DNA of 64,000 nucleotides from Actinomycetota bacterium (GTDB taxonomy: Bacteria > Actinomycetota > Actinomycetes > Mycobacteriales > JACQDL01): NCBI GenBank assembly GCA_016201065.1, contig JACQDL010000047.1:1-64000 (forward strand). The letters run 5' to 3'. The notes under the pieces are model-generated. The model made no database searches and was not told the DNA's origin. It saw only the letters and a list, made by a program, of their open reading frames with translations. This document shows, piece by piece, positions 48,012 to 60,000 of the stretch. The position numbers and the translations under genes were made by a program. The stretch's first letter is position 1, and the number at the start of each line of letters is the position of its first letter.

Positions 48012-51000
48012 ATGGAACGGATGCGACAGCTCGGGATCGAGGATCGGGTCGAGTGCCGGATCCGGCTGACCCACGACGACTTCGTGATGGCCAACCACCG
48101 GGTGCACGGGGTGTCCGTGCTGCCCGGGGTGGCCTTCCTCGACGTCGTCTACCGCGCCCTGATCGCGCAGGGTGTCGCGCACCGCGACCTGGCGCTGCGC
48201 GACGTGCTGTTCACCGAACCGGTCACGACCCGGGAGGGGGACGAGCGGGAGCTGCGGGTGGTGGTCGCCGAGGGCAGGGTGCGGGTGGACAGCAGGTGGC
48301 TGCGGGACGGGCGGCCGCTGGGGACGTGGCGCGAGCACGCCCGGGCCGAGATCGTCACCGCCGACGAGCCGCTGCCGCCGGCGCTGGACCTCGCGGGTCT
48401 GCGGGCGGCCGCGAGCGAGCGGTGGGACCTCGGCACGCTCTACACCCGGACCCGGCGGGAGGGGATCGCCCACGGCCCGGCGATGACCTGCCGCGGCGAG
48501 CTGTTCCGGATCGGAGCCGGACTGCTGGCCCGGTTGCGGCTGGACCCGGTCGGAGCCGGGTTGCGGTCCCGCTTCCACCTGCATCCCGGCCTGCTGGACG
48601 GCTCCACCCTGGTCGCGTTCGGCCAGGACGAGCAGGTCGGTGCCGAACCGTTCATCCCCTTCCACATCGGCTTCTTCCGGGCGCCACTGGCGCTGCCCGA
48701 GACGGTGTACGCCTGGGTGCCGCATCCGGAGACCCCGGCCCGGACCGGGGACCTGCTCCGCAACGGCTACACCCTGCACGGCGAGGACGGCGCCGTGCTC
48801 GCCGAGTTCCGTGACCTGTCCTGCAAGCGGATCCGCCGCCCCGACCTGGTGACCCGCCTGATCGAGGAGGAGGTCGAGGACCCTGCGGCTGCCACAGCGA
48901 CAGAGGCTGCCACAGCGACAGAGGCTGCCACAGCGACGGAGGCTGCCGCGGCGACGGAGGCTGCCGCGGCGTCGCGGGTGCGCGAGCGGTTGCGGGCGCT
49001 GGTGGCCGCGGCGCTGGGCTGCCCGCCGGAGCGGGTCGCCACCGATGTGGGCTTCTACGAGCTGGGCCTGGACTCGGTGGCCCTGCTCCGCCTCGGCGAG
49101 CAGCTGGAGTCGCTGGTGCGGGCGACCATCTACCCGACCTTGCTGTTCGAGCACGGCGACATCGACAGCCTTGCTCGCCACGTGTTGGCGAGCTACCCGC
49201 ACGCCGCTGAGATCGCGGTCAGCGATCGAGTCGCGGACACTGAGATCGCGGTCAGCGCCGACCGAGAGTCCGGCGCTGCCGCGCTGTACCGCGCGGTCTG
49301 GCTGCCCGCCCCGGCCACCACCGACCTGGGTGCGCCCCGGCGGCTCGTCGTCGTCGACGCGGGGCAGGAGCTGACCGAGGCGCTGCGGGCCGACGGCTGG
49401 GACCTGGTGGCGGTGCGGCCGGGCGCGGAGTTCGTCCGTCGCAGCGCAACCGACTTCCGGCTCGATCCCACCGACCGCGACCAGCTCGGCCGGCTGTTCG
49501 CCGAGCTGACCGCCGGCCGGGTCGGCGAGCAGTCCGGCGCGGCATGGGCGTTCGTCCACGTGATGCGCCAGACCGGCCCGGCGGCTCTCACGCCCGCGAC
49601 GATGCTGACCGCGCTGTGCGCCGCCGTGGTCGATCACCGCGCCTCGGGTGTGGTCCGGGTCCTGTTCCTCGCCCCGCGGGCCGGGGCCGCCGAGTCGGCG
49701 CTCGGCGCGATGGCGGCCGCGGTCGGGGCCGAGCTGCCGGCGTTGCGCTGCCGTCTGGTGGAGGTCGGTGACGCCCACGAGGTCGGGTCCGGTCCGCCGC
49801 TGGCCGCCGTCGTGCGGGCCGAGCTGGCCGACGCCGGGCCGCGGCCGCACACGCGCTGGGTGGCGGGCGTTCGGCTGATCCGGTGCTGGGAGGCGGTCGG
49901 CCGGTGGACCGCCACCGGCGGTTGGCCGGTGGCTGGCGAGACGGCCCCTGAGACGGCCCCTGAGACGCGACCGTGGTGGCAGGGCGGCGCGTACCTGATC
50001 ACCGGTGGGGCAGGCCGAATCGCCGGGCTGCTCACCGACGCCCTCGTGACCGGGCCCGGCGCGCAGGTCATGTTGGCCGGGCGTGGCCCACTCACGGCGG
50101 AGCTACTGGAGCGGATCGCGGGCTGGCAGCGGCGCGGTGGCGACGTGCGCTACGTGGCGGCCGATATCGGCCAGCCGTCGGGTGCCGCCCTGGCCGCCGC
50201 CGCGACCAGGGCGGCGTTCGGCCGCGTCGACGGGGTGCTGCACTGCGCAGGCGTGACCCGGGACGGGGTGTTCTTCCGAACCGGTGCGGCGGAGCTCGCG
50301 GAGGTGTGCGCGGCGAAGGTGACCGGAACGGTGGCGCTGGATGACGCCACCGCCGGGGACGACCTGGCGGTCTTCGCCGTGTTCTCCTCGCTGGCCGCGG
50401 TGCTGCCCAACCCCGGTCAGGCCAGCTACGCCTTTGCCAGTGCCTTCCAGTACGAGTTCGCCGACCGCCGGGCGGAGCGTCCCGACCGGCGTGGGGCGAG
50501 CGTTGCGGTGGCCTGGCCGCTGTGGGCGGACGGCGGGATGCGGCCACCGGCGGAGGTCGTCGCCCGCTCCACGGCCGCCACCGGCATGTGGCCGATGCCC
50601 ACCGAGGCCGCGTTGGCGGTGCTCGATCGGGTGCTCGGCGGCCCGGACCACCGGGTCGCGGTGGTCTACGGCCAGCCGGACCGGATCGGGACGGTCCTGC
50701 CCGCCGTGCCGGCCGGCGCGGTCCTGCCCGCCGCGCCGGCCGGCAGCCACCAACCAGACCCGGCGATCGCGGTGATCGGGATGGCCGGGCAGTACCCGGC
50801 CGCACCCGACCTGGCGCAGTTCTGGCAGAACCTGGTGGACGGGCGTGACTGCGTCGGTGAGGTCCCGGCCGAGCGGTGGCAGCACGAGCGCTACTTCGAC
50901 GCCGACCGGAACGCGCCGGGCCGGACCTACGGACGCTGGGGCGGCTTCCTGGCCGGCGTCGACCTGTTCGACCCGGCGTTCTTCGGGATCTCCCGGCGGG

Positions 51001-54000
51001 ACGCCGAGCGGATGGACCCGCAGGAGCGGCTGTTTCTCATGGCGGCCTGGCACGCCTTCGAGGACGCCGGGTACCCGCCGCGCGCGCTCAGTGACAGCTC
51101 GGTGGGCGTGTTCGTCGGCGTGATGTGGAACCACTATCAGCTGCTGGTCGATCCGGCCGACGGGGTCGCGCCGGCGGCCATGCATGCCGCGATCGCGAAC
51201 CGGGTTTCCTACAGCCTGGATCTGCGCGGTCCGAGCCTGGCGATCGACACCGCGTGCTCCTCGTCCCTTACCGCAGTGCACTTTGCAATACAAAGTTTAT
51301 GCACCGGTGAGTCGACCATGGCGCTGGCCGGCGGCGTGAACCTCACCGTGCACCCGCAGAAGTACCTTCAGCTGGCGCAGGGACAGTTCCTGTCGGTGGA
51401 CGGCAAGTGCCGGAGCTTCGGTGCCGGGGGTAGCGGGTACGTCCCGGGCGAGGGCGTTGGCGCGATCCTGCTCAAGCCGCTGGCGCGGGCACTCGCGGAC
51501 GGTGACCACATCTACGGGGTGATCCGGGGCACCGCGGTCAACCACACCGGCCGGACCAGCGGGTTCACAGTGCCCAGCCCCACCGCGCAGGGTGCGGTGA
51601 TCCGTGCCGCGGTGGGCAGCGCGGGCTGGGACCCGGCGACGCTGGGGTACCTGGAGGCGCACGGGACCGGCACGTCGCTGGGGGACCCGATCGAGATCGA
51701 AGGGCTGCGGCAGGCCTTCGCCGGAAGCGAGGTGCCGGCGGGCGGCTGCGCCATCGGCTCGGTGAAGTCGAACATCGGGCACGGTGAGAGCGCGGCCGGC
51801 ATCGCCGGGATGACCAAGGTGCTGCTGCAGCTGCAGCATCGGGAGATGGTGCCCTCGCTGCACCTGGAACGACCCAACCCGGAGCTGAGGCTGGCGGACT
51901 CGCCGGTCCGGTTGCAGCGCCGGCACGAGGCGTGGCCCGCGCCGCCCGGTGGCGGGCCACGGCGCGCAGGGGTGAGCGCCTTCGGCGCCGGCGGGGCGAA
52001 CGCCCACGTTCTCATCGAGGAGGCGCCCGCTGAGCCGTCCCGCCCAGCGGATGGCGGGGGCGATCGGCTGTTCCCGTTGTCGGCGCGCACCGAGTCGGCG
52101 TTGCGGGACTACGCCCAGCGGTTCGTGGAGTTCCTCGACGGCGTCGGGACCCACCAGCTCGCGGATGTCACCTACACCGCGCAGGTGGGCCGTACGGCGA
52201 TGCCGGTCCGGCTGGCGCTGGTGGTGGCGAGCGTGGCCGAGCTGCGCGCCGGGCTTCGCCGGTTCGTGGCCGGCGAACCAGCCGACGAGCGGGCCCTCTG
52301 GGGGCCGCCAGCGGCGCACAGCGGCGCCCTGGCCGATCCGGTCGGGGCCTTCCGTTCGGGTCGGTACGGCGAGGTGGGTGCGCATTGGATCGCCGGTGGC
52401 GAGGTTGACTGGACGGCGTGCCACGACGCGAACCGGTCGGCTCGCCGGCGTTCCCTGCCCACGTACCCGTTCCAGACCGAACGGTGCTGGCTCGGGCTGT
52501 GGCGGTCGGCCGGTCGGGTCGGCGAGCCCACCGAGCCCACCGAGGCGGACCCTGCCGCCAACCACCCACCGGCACCGGCACCGGCACCGGCACCGGCACC
52601 GGCACCGGTCCCGACCGCACCCCCGACGCCCGTCTCACGATCGGGTGCCGGGGTGACCGGGACCGCGGAGGTCGAGCTGCGCGTCCTGGACCGCGGGATC
52701 GCGGTGGTGACGATGCGCGCCGAGGGCGGGGGAAACATGTTCACCCCCGGCCTGATGACCGGGTTGCGGGAGGCGTTCGACCAGATCGCCGCGGCCGACG
52801 ACGTCGCCGCCGTGGTGCTCACCGGCACCGAGTCCGTGTTCAGCATGGGCGCGACCCCGGACGCGCTGGAGACGCTCGCCGGCGGCGGCAGCCGGTTCAC
52901 CGACGCGCCGTTCGTCTATGAGGGGCTGCAGCGATGCGATCGGCCGGTGATCGCCGCGATCCGCGGTCACGCCGCCGGCGGCGGTCTGGCCTTCGGCCTG
53001 TACGCCGACCTGGTGGTGATGTCGCTGGAGGGCATGTACAGCGCCAACTTCCTCTCCTACGGGTTCACCCCCGGCATGGGTGCCACGCAGGTGCTGCCGC
53101 TGCGGCTGGGATCCGTGCTGGCCACGGAGATGGTTCTCACCGGACGGCCGTACACCGGGGCGGAGCTACGGGACCGGGGCGCTGGCGTGCTGTTCGTCGA
53201 GGCGGCGGAGGTGCTGCCGGCCGCGTTGACGCTGGCCCGGTCGATCGTGGGCAAGTCGCCGTACGCGGTCCGGGCGCTCAAGCGTGATCTCGCCGACCGG
53301 TCGCTGGCGGCGCTGCGACCGGTCATCGAGCGGGAGTCCCGGATGCACGAGCTGGTGCTCGGACCGGAGGCTGCCGCGGTCACCCGCCATCATGTCGCGA
53401 AGGTCGCCGCCTTCCGGGCCGGCCAGGCCGGGGATGCCGGGTCGGCGGCCGTCAACCAACCGGGTGCCCCCGCGGCAGGCGGTCCCGCGGCAGGCGTGGC
53501 CGCGGCGGAGATCGGCGCCGTCGTGCACCAGGTCCTGTCCTCGGCGCTCTATCTCACGCCTTCCGAGATCGACCCAGCCACCAGTTTCAGCGACCTGGGG
53601 CTGGACTCCATCGGTGCCGTCGAGCTGGTCCGCGAGCTCAACCGCGCCTTCGACCTTGCCCTCGACTCGGTCGCCGTCTACGACCACCCGACGGTGACCC
53701 AACTGGTGGCATACGCCCAGGAACAGCTGGCCGATCGGCGCACCCTGCACGCCGCCGCGATCGCCCCGACCGCCGCCGTCCGCGTCGAGCCACCCCCGGC
53801 CGCCCCGCCGCCGGCACCCCCGGCCGCGGGGCGGGTCGACCTGGTCGAGCTGACCGCACTGCCGGCTCGGGCCACCACCTCGGTCACTCCGGTCACTCCG
53901 GCTACAGCAGCGGCGCACAGCGAGCCGGCCGGCACCCAGGCGATCGCCGTGATCGGGATGGCCGGCCGGTTCCCGGACGCGGACAACCTGGGGGAGTTCT

Positions 54001-57000
54001 GGACCAACCTCACAGCCGGACACGACAGCATCCGTGAGGTGCCCGCGCGGCGGTGGGACGTGGCCACCCACTTCGATCCCGACCGTCGGGCGCCGGGAAA
54101 GACCTACAGCAAGTGGGCCGCGCTGCTGTCGGACATCGAGGACTTCGACCCCGCGTTCTTCCGGGTCTCGCCGCTGGAGGCGGCGGCGATGGACCCGCAG
54201 CAGCGGATCTTCCTGGAGATCGCCTGGGACGCGTTGGAGGACGCCGGTCACGCGGCGGCACCGGCAACCCGGCGGCGGTGGGGCGTCTACGTCGGGTGCG
54301 CGGCCGGTGACTACCTCGACCTGCTCCGGCAGCAGGCGCAGGGCGACACGGCGCATGCGTTCCTCGGCAACTCGGGGTCGGTGCTGGCGGCCCGGATCGG
54401 CTACCTGCTCGACCTGCGCGGCCCCACGATGGCCATCGACACCGCCTGCTCCTCCTCCCTGGTCGCCGTGCACCTGGCCTGCGAGAGCATCCGTGCCGGG
54501 GAGTGCGACGCTGCCCTGGCCGGCGGGGTCGCGCTGATGCTCACTCCGCGCATGCACGTCCTCACCAGCAAGACCGGCATGCTCTCGCCAACCGGCACAT
54601 CTGCCCCCTTTGACGCCTCGGCCGACGGGATCGTGTTGGGCGAGGGCTGTGGTGTGGTCGTGCTCAAGCGGCTTGACCGGGCTCTCGCCGACGGCGACCG
54701 GGTGCACGGTGTCATCCTCGGCAGCGGCGTCAACAGCGATGGGCACACCAACGGGCTGACCGCACCGAGTGCCGACAGCCAGGCCGAGCTGCTTCGTGCG
54801 GTGCACCGCCGGTCCGGCGTACGCCCGGATGACCTCACCTACGTCGAGGCGCACGGCACCGGTACCCCGCTGGGCGATCCGATCGAGGCGAAGGCGTTGC
54901 GCCAGGTGCTCGCCACCGAACGGCTGCCAGCCGGTCACTGCGGCCTGGGGTCGGTGAAGGGCAACATCGGGCACACGACGATGGCTGCCGGGATCGCCGG
55001 CCTGCTGAAGGTGTTGCTGGCGTTGCGGCATCGGCAACTTCCCCCGACACTCCACTTCTCCCGGCCCAACCCGGACATCGACCTGGACGGTGGACCGCTG
55101 CGGCCGGTGACCCGGCTGACGCCGTGGCGCCCCGGGGACACCGGCCGGCTGGTCGCCGCGGTGAGCAGCTTCGGGTTCAGCGGCACCAACGCCCACCTCG
55201 TGGTCGCCGAAGCGCCGACCACCCCAGCGGTGCCGACTGTCGATCGACCCGGTGCGGTGTGCGTGCCGCTGGCGGCGCCGGACCGTGCTGGCCTGGGCCG
55301 GCTGGCCGGCCGGCTCGCCGTCGAGCTGGCCCGGTCCGATGCTCCTGCGCTGGTCGACGTCGGCTTCACCCTGGCCGTGGGCCGGGCCCATCTGCCGGCC
55401 CGGGCCGCCTACCTCGTGGCAGAGCTGAGCGAGCTGGTGGAGCTGCTGCGGGAGCAGGAGCGGGGCGCGCTGCCGGTCGGTCGGCCGGCCGGCGGGAACG
55501 CCGGGCCGTCGGGTGAGGCGAGCGCGTCGCTGCGAGCCACCGCCCGCGACTACCTCGCGGGAGCCGACGTCGACTGGCCTGGGGTGTACCACGGCCGCGG
55601 TGGCCGCCGCATCGGCCTGCCCGGTTACCCGTACGCGCGGGAACGCTGCTGGGTGGACCTACCCGCTGAGCCTGGTGCCATGGCGGCGGGTCCACCGGCG
55701 CCAGTACCGCTGGGTCCGCCACCCGAGCCGTCGGGGGAGTGGCGGCTCGCACCCGGTGACTGGGTGGTTGCCGACCATGTGGTGGCCGGCACGCCGATCC
55801 TGCCCGGAGTGGCCGCCCTGGAACTCGTCGTGCGCCTGGCCCGCGAGCGCGGGCTGGAGGCCGGCCGGCTGGCCACCGTGAGCTGGTTGCGACCGGTCGA
55901 GGTCAGCGCGGAGCGCACGGTGCGGCTGCGGCTGCCGGCGGCTGCCGGCGACGATCAGCGCGGGCTGCCGTGGAGCCTCACCCTCGACGGTGAGGAGGAG
56001 CTGGTGTGCGTGCGTGGTCGGATCATGGCCCCGGCGGCGGTACCGGTTCCGGAGACCCTGGACGTGGCCGCCATCGCCGCCCGATGCCGCACCGAGCACG
56101 ACGCGGCAGAGGTGTACCGGGACTTCGAGCGGGCCGGCATCCGGTACGGCCACTCCTTCCGGGTCCTCACCCGGCTCCGGTCCGGCACCGACGAGGTCCT
56201 CGCGGAGCTGTCCCTGCCGCACGGTGCGCCCACCGGTGATCGCCCGCTGCATCCCGCGGCCCTTGACGGTGCGTTGCAGGCCGTCGCGGTGCTCACCGGC
56301 GCGGGCCGGGACGGCGTGGCTCGGGTGCCGTTCACGCTGGAAGCACTTGACGTCTTCGGCCACGTCCCGGATCGGGGCTACGTGCACGCGACCCGGCATC
56401 GGTCCAGCTACACCGTGTGGCTGGCCGACATCCGGGGTCAGGTCCGGGTTCGCTTCACCGGCCTGACGCTGCGCCCGTTCGGTGGCGGGCGGCCGGCGTT
56501 GAGCGTGCTCGTCCCGGTGTGGCGGGAGCTGGGCGAACCGGAGCGGGACGTCGCGACCGGTCCGCCGCAGCTGGCGGACGGCGGCGAGCCCGTGCCGGGG
56601 CACGCGCCAGCGGCCGGCCGGGTGCTGATCCTGCCGGCCCCGGATCGGGTGGCGCTGGCGGCGGCCCTTGCCGAGGCGCACCGCGCGCGCGGCGACCAGG
56701 TGCGGGTGACCCCCGCGCCCATCGACGGCGATCTGGCGGATGGCGTTGATGGGCTGTCCGGCCTCGCGCCGCCCGGTGTCGTGTACCTGCTCGCCGGGCG
56801 CGCCGGCACCGACGCTGGATCGACCATCCGGACCCTGGTGCGGGTGGCCCGGGCGCTGGCGGAAGCTGACCCGGCCCGGCTGCCCCGGACGCTCACGGTG
56901 GTGGTGCCCGCGGCGGTGGCGGTCGGTGACGAGCCGGTCGGACCGGGCGCTGCCGGTCTGCTGGGGCTGGCCGGCTCGATCGCCGCCGAGCACCCGCGGT

Positions 57001-60000
57001 GGCGGGTCGGCTGTGTCGACATTGGGGAGCTGCCCGGAGCTGCGGCGCCAGACTCGGCCGCCGCGCTGCGCGCGTTCGCCGAACGGCTGGTGCGGGAGCC
57101 GTGCCGGTGGCCGGTCGTCGCGTGGCGGGGTGCCCGGCGGCTGGCCCGCGAGCTCCAGCCGTTGCCGCGCCCCGACGGCGCCGCGCCGGAGTCCGGTACG
57201 GCGGACGCGGGGCCGTTCCGGTCCGGCGGCGCCTACCTCGTGGTCGGCGGCGCCGGGGGCATTGGTCAGGTGCTGTGCCGCCACCTGGCCCGCACGTCGG
57301 GGGCTCGGCTCGCCCTGGTCGGTCGCCGCGCCCCCGACGTCGCGGTGTCTGGCCTGCTCGACGAGCTACGGCGGGACGGGGCCGAGGCGATCTACCTCGC
57401 CGCCGACGTCACCGATCCGGTCGCGTTCCGGCGGGCGGTCCGAACGGTACGGCGGGAGCTCGGCGCGCTGCACGGCGCGTTCCATGCCGCGATGGTGCTC
57501 GCCGACCGCACCCTCTCCCGGCTGGACGAGCAGGCGCTGCGGGAGGTGCTCGCCCCGAAGGTCTCCGGCGCCGTGGTCTTCGGCGAGGTGCTGGCCACCG
57601 AACGGCTCGACTTCCTCGCCTTCTTCTCCTCGGCGATCTCCTTCACCCAGGCCGCCGGACAGGGCAACTACGCCGCGGCGAGCACCTTCGAGGACAGCTA
57701 TGCCCTGAGCCTGCGCTACCGCGGCCGGCTGCCGGTCACGGTCGTCAACTGGGGGTACTGGGGTGAGGCCGGCCGGGTCGCCGACCAGCGATACGCAGCC
57801 CGCCTGGCGGGCTTCGGGGTCGGGTCGGTCGACCCGAGGGAGGGCATGGCGGCACTGGAGTGGCTGCTGCGCGACAAGGTTCCGCAAGCAGCTGTCGTCT
57901 CGGCGTCGCCGCAGGGCCTGGCCCGCCTCGGGGTGCATACGGTGCGGACACCGGACCAACCGCTGGCCCTGGACCGGATCCGGGCCGGGTTCGCCGAGCT
58001 GGAGCGGCAGGTGCCAGCCCTGCTGGCCCGCCGGGTGCGGCACGACCTTCCCGCGGTGAGCCAGACCGACCCGGGGCAGCGCCGGTTGCGGGAGTCGGTG
58101 CTCATGCTGCTGCGGGGCGCGGGCTTCGTGGACGGCGACGGCGGCGACGGTGACGGTGACGGTGACGGCGACGGCGTGCGGTGGCTGCCGGCGGCAGCCG
58201 ACGGCGCGGACCCTGGCGAGCTGGTCACGGACTACCCGGAGCTGGAGCCGCACCTCGCCCTCCTCCAGCGGAGTCTGGATGCCCTGCCCGAGGTGCTGCG
58301 GGGTCGGCGAGCACCCACCGAGGTGCTGTTCCCGGGCGGGTCCACGGAGTTGGTCGAGCGGGTGTACCGGGGGCAGCGGTCGGCCGACCACTTCCACGAG
58401 CTGCTCGCCGAGCGGGCCGCCCGTGCCGTGGTGGCCGCCGCGAGCGGTACCGGCCGGCCGGTGCGGGTCCTGGAGGTCGGTGCCGGCACCGGCGCCAGCT
58501 CGGCGTTCGTGCTGGCCGCCTGCGCGGCGACCGGGGTGGAGCTGGACTACCACTACACCGACGTGTCCACCGCCTTCCTCCGCCGGGGCGAGGACACCTT
58601 CGCGGCGCGGTTCCCGTTCACCCGGTTCGCGGCTCTCGACATCGAGCGTGATCCGGCCGCGCAGGGATTCCCGCTGCGGGGGTTCGACCTGGTGCTGGCC
58701 ACCAACGTGCTGCACGCGACCGCATCGATGGCCGCGACGCTGGAGAACGTGCGGCGCCTGCTGGCGCCGGGTGGGATCGTGCTGATCAACGAGGTGACCC
58801 GCTCGTCCGCGTTTCTCGCGCTCACCTTCGGCCTCACGCCAGGTTGGTGGCGGTTCGAGGACCCGTCGTTGCGGCTGCCGTACGGACCGCTGCTCGACCC
58901 GGTGCAGTGGCGCCGGTGCCTGTCCGGGGCCGGTTTCGTCGGGATCCGCACCATGGGCCTGCCCGGCGAACCCGCGGACTCCACCGGGCAGTGTCTGTTC
59001 GAGGCGGTGCGGGACCCCGACCCCGACCCCGACCCCGCCCCGCCGCGTGCCGATGCGGTCTGCGGGTATGTGCGCGAGGTGTTCGCCGAGGTGCTCCGCT
59101 TCCGCGAGTCTGCCCTCGACGACACCATCACCTTCGACCACTATGGCGTCGACTCGCTGGTCAGCCTCGACATCGTCGCCCGGTTCGAACGGGACCTCGG
59201 GCCGCTGCCGGCGACGTTGCTGTTCGAGCACCTGACCATCGCCGACGTCGCAGACCACCTCACCCGGAGCTGCTCGACGCAGCTGGCCGCCACGCTCGAC
59301 CGGCGGCGACCGGTTGACCCGCCGCCGCCGCCGGCACCGCAGCCGGCACCGGAGCCGGAGCCGGTACCGCAGCCGGTACCGCAGCCGGTACTGCGGGGCC
59401 CGGCTCGGCCCGGCGCGGTGGAGCCGATCGCGGTCGTCGGTGTGAGTGGGCGCTACCCGGCAGCCCCCGACCTGGAATCCCTGTGGCGGTTGCTCGCCGA
59501 GGGCCGCAGCGGGATCACGGAGGTACCGGCAGCACGATGGGACTGGCGGGCCTGGGTGGACCCGGCCGGCCCCGCACAGGCCGGCCGCTGGGGCGGGTTC
59601 CTCGACGGGGTCGACGAGTTCGACCCGGCGTTCTTCGGAATCCTGCCCCGCGAGGCAGCCAACATCGACCCGCAGGAGCGGCTGTTCCTGGAGGTCGCCT
59701 GGACGCTCCTGGAGGAGACCGGGTACCTCGGGGAACAGACCCGGGAACCCGACACGGGCGTCTTCGTGGGCACCATGTACGGCTCCTACGGTCAGCTCGC
59801 GGCGACCGGCTGGGCACGGGGCCAGCTGTCCGGCGCGACATCGGCGTACTGGTCGATCGCCAACCGGGTGTCCTACCTGCTCGACCTGCGGGGTCCAAGC
59901 TTCGCCGTCGACTCGGCGTGCTCCTCATCGTTGCTCGCCGTGCACCTGGCCTGCGAGAGCATCCGGCGCGGCGAGTGCCGGATGGCGATCGCCGGAGGGG

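Larger units (their letters stand above)
50760..53730 (+). other. Beta-branching module KS-ECH2-ACP
   Basis: The KS is complete (DTACSSSLTAV, EAHGTGTSLGDP, SNIGHGESAAG). The crotonase domain (about 52668-53445) has NMFTPGLMTGLREAF, RGHAAGGGLAFGLYADLVV and SANFLSYGFTPGMGA, closely like PksI-type ECH2 decarboxylases. With HCS and ECH1 (15.0-17.1 kb) it should place an exo-methylene or methyl branch at the beta carbon. The ACP reads DLGLDSIGAVELVRELN and lacks the Trp flag that many branching ACPs carry in this helix. Confidence 0.84.

Noticed and set aside
47984-48814. A plus-strand frame starting at the transferase stop
   Set aside because: Its translation is Arg/Gly/Ala-rich without motifs. 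The overlapping frame from 48012 encodes a clear dehydratase domain.
48888-48971. Tandem repeat considered as a CRISPR array
   Set aside because: Units are 18 bp, directly abutting, in frame and without spacers. No cas genes are present.
58131-58176. Asp-Gly run considered as an RTX calcium-binding repeat
   Set aside because: It lacks the GGxGxDxUx nonapeptide pattern and is a simple linker.
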